Assembly: GCF_905175375.1 (NCBI RefSeq)
Contig: NZ_CAJIMS010000001.1
Coordinates: 1,736,001 to 1,800,000 of the forward strand
Direction: 5' to 3'
Length of the DNA: 64,000 nucleotides
Origin: Chryseobacterium aquaeductus
Lineage (GTDB): Bacteria > Bacteroidota > Bacteroidia > Flavobacteriales > Weeksellaceae
Under the pieces are notes generated by a model that did not search any database, was not told where the DNA came from, and saw nothing but the letters and a program-made list of their open reading frames with translations. Shown piece by piece: positions 18,591-26,884 of the stretch; within the stretch, counting starts at the first letter, position 1, and the number at the start of each line of letters is the position of its first letter. A program made the translations under genes and the position numbers.

Positions 18591-18603
18591 GTCTCCTTTT
18601 TTT
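18576..18603 (+). terminator. Intrinsic terminator overlapping the stop codon
   Basis: GGAGAC-GAAATAA-GTCTCC followed by TTTTTTT. The TAA stop of the chimeric frame lies in the loop. Confidence 0.9.
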
Positions 18604-18615
18604 GTAAATTTAATT

Positions 18616-19603
18616 ATGGAATTACGATTCAAACTTAAAAATCTACTCTTAAAAGAAACATTCTCCATCGCGTATGGAAACTACAATCACCGTGACGCCT
18701 TGCTTGTAGAATTATCTCATCAAAGCGAAAAAGGTTATGGCGAGTGTGTTGCGATTGATTATTATCAGATTAATCTTCAAAGTTTTGTTTTAAAAGTAAA
18801 AGAAATTCAGGATCAGATTGAAACTCAAAAAATCATTCATCCAAAAGAATTTTTTCAATTTTTATTGAGTTTAAATCTGCAACCTTTCTTGCTTTCAGCA
18901 CTAGATTGTGCGTATTGGGATCTTTTCGGAAAGTTGGAGAACAAAAGTTTTATTAAATAAACTTCCTTCTGAAAATTTAGTCGAAAGTTCGATTACGATT
19001 TCTGTTGCCAAAATTGAAGATCAAATTAAAAAAATCAAAAATAGTAATTGGGACAAATTCAAAGTAAAATGCAAAGGTTTAAATAAAAACAATGTTGAAA
19101 AACTTTTAGAATTAAATAAAAATATTGCCCTAGATTCGAATGCCAGTTTTACAGATGAAGATTGTATTTGGCTTCAGGAAAATCCTGAAATTCAAAAATT
19201 TACATACTTGGAACAACCAAGACCAGTTGATCACTTTCAAATTTTACGGAAAAATAATTTTGCCAATTGGATGGCGGACGAAGATTGTCAGAATTCAGAT
19301 TCTTTGACAGAATTACTTCTATATTATAAAAGCATCAATATCAAATTAATGAAATGTTGCGGATTAACTCCCGCTTTAGAAATGATTAAAAAAGCAAAAG
19401 AACTCAATTATAAAATCATGATTGGGTGCATGACAGAATCCACAGTCGGAATTTCTGCAGCTTGTCTTTTAACTGGGCTTGTTGACTACGCCGACTTGGA
19501 TGGTGCAACACTTATCTCCAATGATTATGCTGACGGAAGTTTTGTTGAAAACGGTAAAATATTTTTATCTGAAAAACCAGGTTTGGGGATAAAACTGAAA
19601 TAA
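18616..19603 (+). pseudogene. Dipeptide epimerase (enolase superfamily), frameshifted
   Basis: The gene reads MELRFKLKNLLLKETFSIAY...LDCAYWDLFGKLENKS and hits TAA at 18958 in this frame. The protein continues in the next frame from LLNKLPSENLVESSI to 19603. Removing one T from the TTTT run at 18948-18951 restores one ~328-residue frame. The restored product has the muconate-cycloisomerase/Ala-Glu epimerase plan: KVKCKG with the catalytic lysines, metal ligands in ALDSNAS, YLEQP and MADEDCQ, and the second lysine in NIKLMKCCG. Such enzymes epimerise L-Ala-D/L-Glu from peptidoglycan. All active-site residues survive, so the lesion is recent or a sequencing error. Confidence 0.85.
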
Positions 19604-19624
19604 TGTAAATTTTATGAACAGAAC

Positions 19625-19912
19625 TTATTTTTTATTTACAGAAATCAGATAATCATAAACCATTTGGTGTTGTATGTCAGTAAGTTTGGCTTTCGGTGCC
19701 ATTCTGCTCAAAGTTTTTATCCATCCCATATCATCATGCTTCTCCGGATTAGGAAGTTTGTGACATCTATTGCAAGAGTTCTCAAATACTGTTTTTCCTT
19801 GTGCAAGCTGTTCAGTAGCAGTATATTTTGGTCCGCTCACGGCTGTACTTTTCGGACCACAAGAAACTAAAAATACTGATCCTAAGATCATGCTTAAAAT
19901 TAACTTTTTCAT
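19625..19912 (-). CDS. Small cytochrome c-like haem lipoprotein (copy 2)
   Basis: 95 residues. The lipoprotein signal ends in LVSC (C18). A single haem c site, CNRCH, lies in FENSCNRCHKLPNPEKHDD, with a possible distal methionine in RMAPKAKLTD. The protein is just long enough for a mono-haem cytochrome c fold and would be membrane-anchored in the periplasm. It lies 27 bases after a close paralogue (19940-20233) and is probably co-transcribed with it. Electron partners are not evident; the cbb3 oxidase of this window is 30 kb away. Confidence 0.85.
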   Translation of the reverse strand: MKKLILSMILGSVFLVSCGPKSTAVSGPKYTATEQLAQGKTVFENSCNRCHKLPNPEKHDDMGWIKTLSRMAPKAKLTDIQHQMVYDYLISVNKK

Positions 19913-19939
19913 AGGAATATTTTAAAATGGTTGATCAAA

Positions 19940-20233
19940 TTACTTTTTCACAGAAACTACATAGTCGTAAACCCACTGATGTTGCTCGTCAGTCAATTTT
20001 GCTTTTGGAGCCATTGCATTCATAATTCCTACCCATTGTACAGAAGTAAATTGAGTGGGATCGTAGAGTTTGTGACATTTGTTGCATGAGTTTTCAAATA
20101 TCGTTTTTCCCTGTGCAATTTGTTCGGCAGTGCTGGTTGCAGATTTCGGAGCTTCTATTGCAGGAGCAGATTTTGGAGTACAAGAAGCCAATAAAACAGC
20201 AGCAAAAATTCCGGTGAACCCTATATTTCTCAT
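19940..20233 (-). CDS. Small cytochrome c-like haem lipoprotein (copy 1)
   Basis: 97 residues. Lipoprotein signal ending LLASC (C18), a short Ala/Ser/Thr linker, then CNKCH in FENSCNKCHKLYDP and the motif NAMAPKAKLTDEQHQWVYDY. It is a tandem paralogue of the gene that follows: AQGKTxFENSCNxCHKL and MAPKAKLTDxQHQxVYDY are shared. It is probably the first gene of the two-gene unit. Each would carry one covalent haem c facing the periplasm. Function beyond electron transfer is unknown. Confidence 0.85.
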   Translation of the reverse strand: MRNIGFTGIFAAVLLASCTPKSAPAIEAPKSATSTAEQIAQGKTIFENSCNKCHKLYDPTQFTSVQWVGIMNAMAPKAKLTDEQHQWVYDYVVSVKK

Positions 20234-20352
20234 GAAGATAATTTTTTATTTAAACAAAAATACACAATTCCTGAACGGCTTTACGAAAGATGCTTAATTT
20301 AGAAACATTAAAATTAATATCTGATTATGACTTATTTTGAAGCTTATTTTTA

Positions 20353-20360
20353 TATTTTTG
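20353..20360 (+). promoter_or_regulatory. -7 box (TATTTTTG) upstream of meaB
   Basis: Matches TAnnTTTG, 56 bases before the meaB ATG. The -33 candidate is at a short spacing, so support is partial. Confidence 0.45.
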
Positions 20361-20416
20361 AGTCAATGAAACCAAAAGGTCACTTCTCAACTTTTAAAAA
20401 AAATATAAATAGTTAG

Positions 20417-21400
20417 ATGAAATTTTCTACTCAAGATTTAATAGAAGGAATACAATCGGGCAACAAACGCCTGATTGCAAAAGCCATTACATTAGTCGAG
20501 AGTAAAAATTCTGAACATCGTCATCAGGCGGAAGATTTACTCAAAAAAATAATGCCTTTGACGGGAAAATCAATTCGTGTAGGAATTACAGGAGTTCCGG
20601 GAGCAGGAAAATCTACATTCATCGAGAATTTTGGAAGATTGGCAATAGCCAATGGGAAAAAAGTAGCCGTTCTTGCCATCGATCCTAGTTCTGCCATCAA
20701 TAAAGGAAGTATTTTGGGAGATAAAACCCGTATGGAAGAATTGGCAAAAGAAGAAAATGCTTTCATCAGACCTTCCCCAAGTTCAGGGTTTTTAGGCGGA
20801 GTTGCCAATACAACTTTTGAAACCATGTTGATTTGCGAAGCTGCAGGTTATGATTATATTTTGATTGAAACCGTTGGAGTAGGGCAATCAGAAGTTTTGG
20901 TGTCAGATATTACCGATGTTTTTTTATTTCTAAAAATTATTGGTGGCGGCGATGAACTTCAAGGCATAAAACGCGGTATTATGGAAATGGTAGATGTTAT
21001 TTTCATTAATAAAGTTGATGACAGTAATCTGCAAAAAGCTAAAAATACCAGATTGGAATTAAAACGTGCTTTAGATTTTCTTACATCAAAAGAAAAAGAT
21101 TGGAAAGTGCCCGTTTTACTGGGTTCTGCCCTCCGTAATGAAGGTTTGGACGATGTTCTTCACAAAATTATTGAGTTTATAGATTTAAAAAAGAAAACTG
21201 GACGATTTGATCTGGTGCGAGCCGAACAGTCAGAAAAACGCTTCGAATATTGGGTTCAGGAATATATTTTAAATATGATGAAGCGAAATGAATCTTTGGA
21301 AGAAGCTTATATCCATCACAAAAAAAATGCTTCAGCATTGGTTTCAAACCCAAGTACCGAAGCAAAATTATTTGTTGAAAAGTTTCTAAAGAAAGAATGA
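20417..21400 (+). CDS. meaB: Methylmalonyl-CoA mutase-associated GTPase MeaB
   Basis: 327 residues, usual length for the family. MeaB is a G3E-type P-loop GTPase that loads and protects the adenosylcobalamin of methylmalonyl-CoA mutase. The Walker A motif GVPGAGKST is at about residues 59-67. Switch/Walker B sequences are LAIDPSS and ILIETVGVGQSE, and the NKVDD base-specificity motif is present. Its partner mutase subunit is encoded at 12377-14494 on the same strand, with unrelated genes between. It ends two bases before the stop of the convergent DUF4251 gene. Confidence 0.96.
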   Translation: MKFSTQDLIEGIQSGNKRLIAKAITLVESKNSEHRHQAEDLLKKIMPLTGKSIRVGITGVPGAGKSTFIENFGRLAIANGKKVAVLAIDPSSAINKGSILGDKTRMEELAKEENAFIRPSPSSGFLGGVANTTFETMLICEAAGYDYILIETVGVGQSEVLVSDITDVFLFLKIIGGGDELQGIKRGIMEMVDVIFINKVDDSNLQKAKNTRLELKRALDFLTSKEKDWKVPVLLGSALRNEGLDDVLHKIIEFIDLKKKTGRFDLVRAEQSEKRFEYWVQEYILNMMKRNESLEEAYIHHKKNASALVSNPSTEAKLFVEKFLKKE

Positions 21401-21402
21401 TA

Positions 21403-21948
21403 TTACTCGATCTTTTTCTCTTTTATTTCTTCATTTTTAGAAATGTATCCATCATAAGAAATCGGTTGTCTGTCGTTGCTTCTTATTGATGTTAATGCTC
21501 TTCCATTTTTATATATTTCGATATTAATGTCTGTAACATTTTTTACGTCGTTGGGCTTGATTTTATATACCCAGTTTCCTTTTTTGCTTTGAGATTTATT
21601 TAAGGTAAAATCTTTCGAAGTAAATCTATAGCTTGTATCTGAGCCACCATAAGATGCATTAAACGCTCTGCCGAAATAAGGCAACGTTACCTCCATTTCT
21701 CCCTTTTTAATTTCGATTCCATAGTTTTCACCAGAAATCTGAAAGGTACGAAGCTGCTGGGCATTCGGAAGAGAATTTACCACATTGATAACATCAAAAT
21801 TCATAGGATTTGCTTTCTCTGCATGAAAAGTAAACTCGTCAGTTGATATTAAATTGTTTACGATCTGTGGATCTGTCTTCTGAGCCGAGCAATTTTGAAA
21901 AGCCAATGCCAGGAGAAAGACTGATAATATTTTAAGATATTTTTGCAT
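21403..21948 (-). CDS. DUF4251 family protein, probable lipoprotein
   Basis: 181 residues. The signal ends in FQNC (about residue 20), which fits a lipobox loosely; otherwise it is a secreted protein cleaved near SAQK. The body carries features I associate with DUF4251 of Bacteroidota: FTFHAEKANPMN near the start, then a central VTLPYFGRAFNASYGGSDTS, then a Tyr/Lys-rich beta region. The molecular role of the family is unknown. Convergent with meaB with only two bases between stop codons, so antisense transcription through the ends is likely. Confidence 0.75.
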   Translation of the reverse strand: MQKYLKILSVFLLALAFQNCSAQKTDPQIVNNLISTDEFTFHAEKANPMNFDVINVVNSLPNAQQLRTFQISGENYGIEIKKGEMEVTLPYFGRAFNASYGGSDTSYRFTSKDFTLNKSQSKKGNWVYKIKPNDVKNVTDINIEIYKNGRALTSIRSNDRQPISYDGYISKNEEIKEKKIE

Positions 21949-22051
21949 AACATTAATGATTAGTCAATAAGTATAGCAAAATCTATGCAAATCAACTATA
22001 ATTACTATTTTGGAATAGAAATTGTAATGTTGAATCTATATACGCAATACA

Positions 22052-22855
22052 ATGAAAATTACACATCTATTAGGAATAGGAGCAACCGCATTAGCTGTTG
22101 CAGCTTGTACAACAAATCCAATTACCGGACGATCTTCTCTACAGATTGCAAATAATTCTGAAATCGAAGCGATGGCTTTGCAACAATACAAACAAACTTT
22201 AACCGAATCTAAAGTGGTTACTGGTTCGCAGGCTCAGAGTGTGAAAAATGTAGGTAACAGAATAAAAAATGCAGCAGAAAAATATTATGCAAGCATAGGA
22301 AGAGGTGCTGATTTGGCAAATTATAAGTGGGAATTTAATCTTTTACAGGATAGCCAGATTAATGCATGGTGTATGCCTGGTGGTAAGGTTGCCGTTTATT
22401 CGGGTATTCTTCCAATTACAAAAGATGACACAGGATTGGCTGTTGTAATGGGACATGAGGTGTCTCACGCTTTAGCAGGGCATGGTAACGAAAGAATTTC
22501 TCAGGCAATGGTTGCGCAAGGTTTAGGCACAGCTTCAGGTCTAGCTATTAAAAACGACAGGGCAGCAGCTATTTTTCAAACTGTTTACCCAATCGGTTCG
22601 CAGGTTGCTTTGCTTAAGTATGGAAGAAATCAGGAATCTGAAGCAGATAAAATGGGATTGTACTTGATGTCGATGGCAGGTTATGATCCTAGACAAGCTA
22701 TCCCTTTCTGGAACAGAATGGAAGCTTCATCGTCAGGAGCAAGACAGCCGGAATTTTTATCTACGCACCCAAGTCCGGGAACCAGAGTTTCGGGAATTGA
22801 AAAAGATTTGCCACAAGCTTTAGCATATTATAAAGCAGCAGGAGGAAAAATTTAA
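22052..22855 (+). CDS. M48 family metalloprotease, lipoprotein
   Basis: 267 residues. The lipoprotein signal ends in VAAC (C19), followed by TTNPITGRSSLQI, typical of the periplasmic LoiP/YcaL-like group of M48 zinc proteases. The zinc motif H135-E-V-S-H139 lies in VVMGHEVSHALAGH, and the third ligand glutamate lies in NQESEADKMG. Such enzymes degrade misfolded outer-membrane proteins. No transmembrane helices beyond the signal. A small two-helix membrane protein follows 53 bases downstream in the same direction. Confidence 0.93.
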   Translation: MKITHLLGIGATALAVAACTTNPITGRSSLQIANNSEIEAMALQQYKQTLTESKVVTGSQAQSVKNVGNRIKNAAEKYYASIGRGADLANYKWEFNLLQDSQINAWCMPGGKVAVYSGILPITKDDTGLAVVMGHEVSHALAGHGNERISQAMVAQGLGTASGLAIKNDRAAAIFQTVYPIGSQVALLKYGRNQESEADKMGLYLMSMAGYDPRQAIPFWNRMEASSSGARQPEFLSTHPSPGTRVSGIEKDLPQALAYYKAAGGKI

Positions 22856-22908
22856 TTATTTTTCAGTTTAAATTTTTAAATAGTAATCACGTACAAAAAA
22901 CAACAAAA

Positions 22909-23220
22909 ATGAAAGGTATTTCAATCACAGGACTTATACTTTTAGCAGTATCAGCATTGCTGTTTTATCTAACAACAGATTTTACTGTTGAAAGAATTAC
23001 AATTTCCCACGTAATGGGAGTGATGGCAGGAATTGGAATAGGACTCATCATTGGTGGAATGATTGGCTATGTGAGTAAAGGTTCTGCAATTAAAGCAGAG
23101 CAGCAAAGAAGAGAATTTAAGCAACTCCAGAAAGATAAAGAAGAACTAGAAAAAAAAGCCGCAATCGTTGCTCAACGTGAAGCGGAAGTCGAATATCAAA
23201 ACAAAAATCCTCAAATTTAA
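22909..23220 (+). CDS. Small membrane protein with cytoplasmic coiled coil
   Basis: 103 residues, unrecognised. Two hydrophobic helices are visible (residues 5-22, GLILLAVSALLFYL; residues 35-58, VMGVMAGIGIGLIIGGMIGYV). A long charged coiled-coil tail follows (AEQQRREFKQLQKDKEELEK). The helix hairpin with Gly-rich second segment suggests oligomerisation. It is likely co-transcribed with the upstream M48 protease and ends in a terminator that overlaps its stop codon. Confidence 0.75.
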   Translation: MKGISITGLILLAVSALLFYLTTDFTVERITISHVMGVMAGIGIGLIIGGMIGYVSKGSAIKAEQQRREFKQLQKDKEELEKKAAIVAQREAEVEYQNKNPQI

Positions 23221-23236
23221 TTTGAGGATTTTTTTA
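23203..23236. terminator. Bidirectional terminator
   Basis: AAAATCCTCAAATT-TAATTTGAGGATTTT is a near-perfect palindrome with T runs on both strands, serving the converging genes on each side. It contains the TAA stop of the plus-strand gene. Confidence 0.85.
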
Positions 23237-23253
23237 TTTGTATAAAAAGTAAA

Positions 23254-23892
23254 TTAGAACTTATATCCTAAACCAAGCATAAACAAGCTTGATCTGTTGT
23301 CGTAATTGATTTCCTGACTAGAACCTGCAACATTGTTGATGAATTTTCTTTGATCCTTAGAAAAAGCACCTTCATATTTTGCCGAAAGAATAACTTTTTT
23401 AATTTCACTTTGGAAACCCAACTGATATCCAACTGTAAACTCTTTCGCATCCACTTTCTGCACAAAATCACCAAAATTTTCTCCTTTAGAAAGATTAAAA
23501 CTTCCTACCGGACCGGCATAAGCACTAAGAAAATCTCCAAGAAGACTTACGCCTACCAAAACAGGAACGTCTATTCTGCTGCTTTTTGCTTTAATCGTCG
23601 TTTGCGCTGCATTTACATCATTGGCTACCGTTACTTCGTTGCTGAAATTGGTGTAATATATCTCAGGCATTACGAATAATCTCGTTGGCAAATCTATTTT
23701 AAAAGATAGACCTGCATTGAAACCTGTAATGTTTTTTCCTTTTTGTTCTACCGCGTTGGTAGCAGCTGTTTTAAGGTTTTTCCAAGAAGCTGAACTTGTA
23801 GGTATCAGAACATTGGCTTTTGCGGCAAGAGAAATCTGTGCCGATGCAAATGCCGAAAAACCTATTAATGCGATACTAATTATCTTTTTCAT
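23254..23892 (-). CDS. Predicted outer-membrane beta-barrel protein
   Basis: 212 residues. The ATG at 23892 (MKKIISIALIGFSAFASAQ) gives a clean signal peptide; a TTG nine bases upstream was rejected. The mature part has alternating amphipathic strands (LSFKIDLPTRLFVMPEIYYT, RIDVPVLVGVSLLGDFLSAY, FTVGYQLGFQSEI) and ends in a strand with terminal Phe (SSLFMLGLGYKF), as in 8-10-stranded porin-like barrels. It overlaps the end of the upstream ABC ATPase gene by 17 bases, so the two are in one operon. This may link the barrel to the lipid transport system, which is inference. Confidence 0.8.
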   Translation of the reverse strand: MKKIISIALIGFSAFASAQISLAAKANVLIPTSSASWKNLKTAATNAVEQKGKNITGFNAGLSFKIDLPTRLFVMPEIYYTNFSNEVTVANDVNAAQTTIKAKSSRIDVPVLVGVSLLGDFLSAYAGPVGSFNLSKGENFGDFVQKVDAKEFTVGYQLGFQSEIKKVILSAKYEGAFSKDQRKFINNVAGSSQEINYDNRSSLFMLGLGYKF

Positions 23893-24694
23893 TGTCGTCA
23901 ATTTTAGTAATTGTATTTTCTATAGTTGTTTTATTGTTTTCGAGAAGATATTCTCGAAGTTCTTTGAATAATTCTGATGAATAAACGAAATCTATCAGAT
24001 TTTTGTTACCAGCGGTGATGAGAATGTCTTTGTTCCCTTCCCATTCCTTTATTCCTAATCTGAGATAAACGATTTTTTCACCAATCGTCATTACTGAGTT
24101 CATATCGTGGGTATTGATGATCGTCGTTGTGTTGTATTCTTTTGTGATCTCAAGCAGCAAGTCATCAATAACATTAGATGTATAAGGATCCAATCCTGAA
24201 TTAGGCTCATCACAAAAAAGATATTTAGGATGGTTTACAATTGCTCTAGCAATAGCAACTCTTTTCTGCATACCTCCTGATATTTCAGACGGAAATTTTC
24301 TGTTGGCTTTATCCAAATGTACTCTACCAATTACCTCAAAAACTCTTCTTTTCTTTTCTCTAAAAGTTAAATTGGTAAACATATCCAGAGGAAACATAAT
24401 GTTTTCTTCCACCGTAAGAGAATCAAATAACGCACTTCCTTGGAATAGTGTTCCAATTTCAGAGCGAAGTTGTTGCTTTTCTTCTCTGTTCATTACATTA
24501 ATGTCTCTCCCGTCAAACAGAATTTCTCCGGATGATGGCTGATAAACATTTAATAAACTTTTAAGAAAAACCGTTTTTCCAGATCCGCTTTGACCAATAA
24601 TTAGGTTAGTTTTTCCTTTTTCGAAAGTGGTTGAAATTCCTTTAAGCACTTCAACATCACCAAAACTCTTTTTAAGATCTTTTACCTCAATCAT
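23876..24694 (-). CDS. ABC transporter ATP-binding protein, MlaF-type
   Basis: 272 residues from the ATG at 24694 (MIEVKDLKKSFGDVEV). Walker A is GQSGSGKTVFLKSL, the signature is EISGGMQKRVAIARAIV, Walker B is LFCDEPNSGLD, and the switch is NTHDMNSV. The match to MlaF/Ttg2A (the phospholipid-trafficking ATPase of the Mla system) includes SGGMQKR, where most ABC proteins have SGGQ. It overlaps the stop of the permease gene by one base (TAATG). A longer start at 24754 lies inside the permease gene and was rejected. Confidence 0.93.
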   Translation of the reverse strand: MIEVKDLKKSFGDVEVLKGISTTFEKGKTNLIIGQSGSGKTVFLKSLLNVYQPSSGEILFDGRDINVMNREEKQQLRSEIGTLFQGSALFDSLTVEENIMFPLDMFTNLTFREKKRRVFEVIGRVHLDKANRKFPSEISGGMQKRVAIARAIVNHPKYLFCDEPNSGLDPYTSNVIDDLLLEITKEYNTTTIINTHDMNSVMTIGEKIVYLRLGIKEWEGNKDILITAGNKNLIDFVYSSELFKELREYLLENNKTTIENTITKIDDNEKDN

Positions 24695-25446
24695 TAGCTT
24701 AATATTAATTGTGTTAGAAGCAATTCGGAAATAATGATAAAAACCATCGTCCAAACCACGGCTTGTGTACTTGCCCTACCTACTTCTAGTGAACCACCTT
24801 TCACAAAATATCCAAAATAGGAAGGTACTGTGGCAATCACAAATGCAAAAACGATTGTCTTTGCAAATGCATAATATATAAACAGATTGGGCATATACAT
24901 CTGAATTCCTGTGATATAATCTGCAGTAGTCCAGTTACCGGTAAGCATACCTGCAATGTAACCTCCTGCAATACCACAAACTATACTGAGTGCAATTAAA
25001 ATAGGATTGAAAATAAGACAGGCAATGATTTTTGGCAAAATCAGAAAATTTGGAGAGTTTACTCCCATAATATCCAGAGCGTCAATCTGCTCAGAAACAC
25101 GCATTGTACCGATCGTTGAAGCAATATAAGAGCCCACTTTTCCTGCAAGAATCAAACTTATAATTGTAGGAGCAAACTCGAGCACCAATACGGCTTTAGT
25201 CGCGTACCCTACAAATGAAGTCGGGATGGGGAATGATGATGCAGCAAAATTATTAAACATCTGAATGGCTACAACAGCGCCCACAAATATCGATGTGAAA
25301 ACCACCAACCCAAATGAGTTGACACCTAAGTCATTGATTTCTCTCATAAAAAGCTTCCAAAAAACTCTCATTTTCTGAGGTTTTTGAAGAGATTTACCGA
25401 TAAGAATCATGTACTCTCCTATGGCTGTAAAAAACTTTTTTAACAT
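24694..25446 (-). CDS. ABC transporter permease, MlaE-type
   Basis: 250 residues with about five or six membrane segments. The family blocks are visible: GVNSFGLVVFTSIFVGAVVAIQ near residue 37, APTIISLILAGKVGSYIASTIGTM, and LDIMGVNSPNFLILPKI. MlaE forms the membrane part of retrograde phospholipid transport between inner and outer membranes, with MlaF as its ATPase (next gene, one-base overlap). The MCE-domain partner (MlaD) is not here. A candidate is at 40026. Confidence 0.93.
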   Translation of the reverse strand: MLKKFFTAIGEYMILIGKSLQKPQKMRVFWKLFMREINDLGVNSFGLVVFTSIFVGAVVAIQMFNNFAASSFPIPTSFVGYATKAVLVLEFAPTIISLILAGKVGSYIASTIGTMRVSEQIDALDIMGVNSPNFLILPKIIACLIFNPILIALSIVCGIAGGYIAGMLTGNWTTADYITGIQMYMPNLFIYYAFAKTIVFAFVIATVPSYFGYFVKGGSLEVGRASTQAVVWTMVFIIISELLLTQLILS

Positions 25447-25474
25447 TCTGCTAAATTAGACTATTTTTATTTAT

Positions 25475-26845
25475 TTACTTGGCGTTTTTATCGCCTGCGA
25501 CTACTAAAACCATTGTTTTTAAAATGATAACTAAATCTATGACAAAGCTCCAATTTCGTACATAAAAGGCATCGGCAAGTATTCGTTTATTCATCTCAAC
25601 TTCCACATTTCCCAAATCACCACGGAAACCGCTAACCTGTGCAAGACCCGTAATTCCGGGGTTTACCAGACTGCGAAGTGTATATCTCCCGATTTTTGGT
25701 TTGTAATAATTGTCTACTGCCAACATATGCGGTCTGGGTCCTACAACGGACATCTCTCCTCTTATTACATTAATAAACTGAGGCATTTCATCTAAACTCG
25801 TTTTCCTCAGAAATTTTCCAATACCCGTAATTCTTGCATCGTTTTCACGAGTTGTTTTTGTGGTAGATTCTTCATTAATCACCATTGTTCTGAATTTAAT
25901 ACAACTAAAAATCTCTTCATGAAAGCCATATCTTTTTTGAATAAAAAAAATAGGACCTTTTGAGTTTATTTTGATTAAAAATGCAATGATGGGAAACAAC
26001 CATGAGCAAATCAAAACTAAGACCAATGTCGAAAATATTATATCAAATGATCTTTTTAGTATAAAGTTTGAATAATGATCTAAAGGATATTTTTTCTGAT
26101 TTAAAACTGGCTGAGTACCAATATAATCTAAATCGAAGAAGAAATAGTCACTATTCGAAAGATTAGGAATAAGCGATACGTGTACTTTATTAGATTCCGC
26201 AATTCTGAAAATTTCGTCCTGTATTTCGGTTGTTAATAGGTTTTCTGTGGGAAGAAATAAGGTGTGAATTCCGTTTTTTTTCCAAAATTCAATGAGCTGG
26301 GCAGAATTTATTTCAGATTGATTATAATTAAAAATCTTGTAACCAAAATCTTTTCTTTCTTTAAGGATGTTCTTTAAAATTTCAGTAGAGTTGTCTTCCT
26401 GCAGAAACATAATATTTCTGTGGTTGATCCCCAAAGAACGCAGATACTTTATTCCAAAATAAACAAGTGATTTCGTTAAAATAATAAAGAAGAAGAAATA
26501 AAGTGACAGCCAGGTAAGTTCTGAACTGAAAAACTGATTGTTGCTCACTTTTCTGATGAGCACAAGTCCAATGATAAAGAGTAGAAAATGAATGATGATT
26601 CGCTCTACAAATATGATATAGGTGAGGTTTCTTGTGATATTGTAAATTTTGGTTCTTCCGCTTAATAAAATCCAGAAAGAGATGAGAAGGAGTAGAGAAA
26701 AAGAATTTTGTGACCAGATATCTCTGTCATGAATTAAATCCTGATTTCTTTCTAAAAAAAAGAATACAAAAACAGATGCAATCACCAAAAGGTCTAGCAA
26801 TATTACAATCGATTTTAAATATCTGGAGTACCGGATTCTTTGCAT
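25475..26845 (-). CDS. Polyprenyl-phosphate sugar-1-phosphate transferase (WcaJ/EpsE type)
   Basis: 456 residues. Four N-terminal membrane helices (about residues 12-30, 45-62, 85-105, 110-130), a Rossmann-like middle domain, one further helix (about 273-295), then the bacterial sugar transferase domain with IKFRTM, RITGIGKFLRKTSLDEMPQ, VVGPRPH and NPGITGLAQVSGFRGD. It transfers a sugar-1-phosphate from a nucleotide sugar to undecaprenyl phosphate, the first step of exopolysaccharide or capsule repeat synthesis. Other polysaccharide genes (glycosyltransferase, flippase) are 18 kb away at 43837-46226. It lies 39 bases after queE in the same direction. Confidence 0.93.
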   Translation of the reverse strand: MQRIRYSRYLKSIVILLDLLVIASVFVFFFLERNQDLIHDRDIWSQNSFSLLLLISFWILLSGRTKIYNITRNLTYIIFVERIIIHFLLFIIGLVLIRKVSNNQFFSSELTWLSLYFFFFIILTKSLVYFGIKYLRSLGINHRNIMFLQEDNSTEILKNILKERKDFGYKIFNYNQSEINSAQLIEFWKKNGIHTLFLPTENLLTTEIQDEIFRIAESNKVHVSLIPNLSNSDYFFFDLDYIGTQPVLNQKKYPLDHYSNFILKRSFDIIFSTLVLVLICSWLFPIIAFLIKINSKGPIFFIQKRYGFHEEIFSCIKFRTMVINEESTTKTTRENDARITGIGKFLRKTSLDEMPQFINVIRGEMSVVGPRPHMLAVDNYYKPKIGRYTLRSLVNPGITGLAQVSGFRGDLGNVEVEMNKRILADAFYVRNWSFVIDLVIILKTMVLVVAGDKNAK

Positions 26846-26884
26846 CTAGGAATATTAAAACACACAAGCTAATGTATGGAAATA

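Noticed and set aside
23893..23901. TTG start for the barrel protein in the mla operon
   Set aside because: The ATG at 23892 gives a standard signal peptide; the TTG adds only MTT.
24695..24754. Upstream start for the MlaF-type ATPase
   Set aside because: It lies inside the permease gene; the family begins at MIEVKDLKK with a one-base TAATG overlap.
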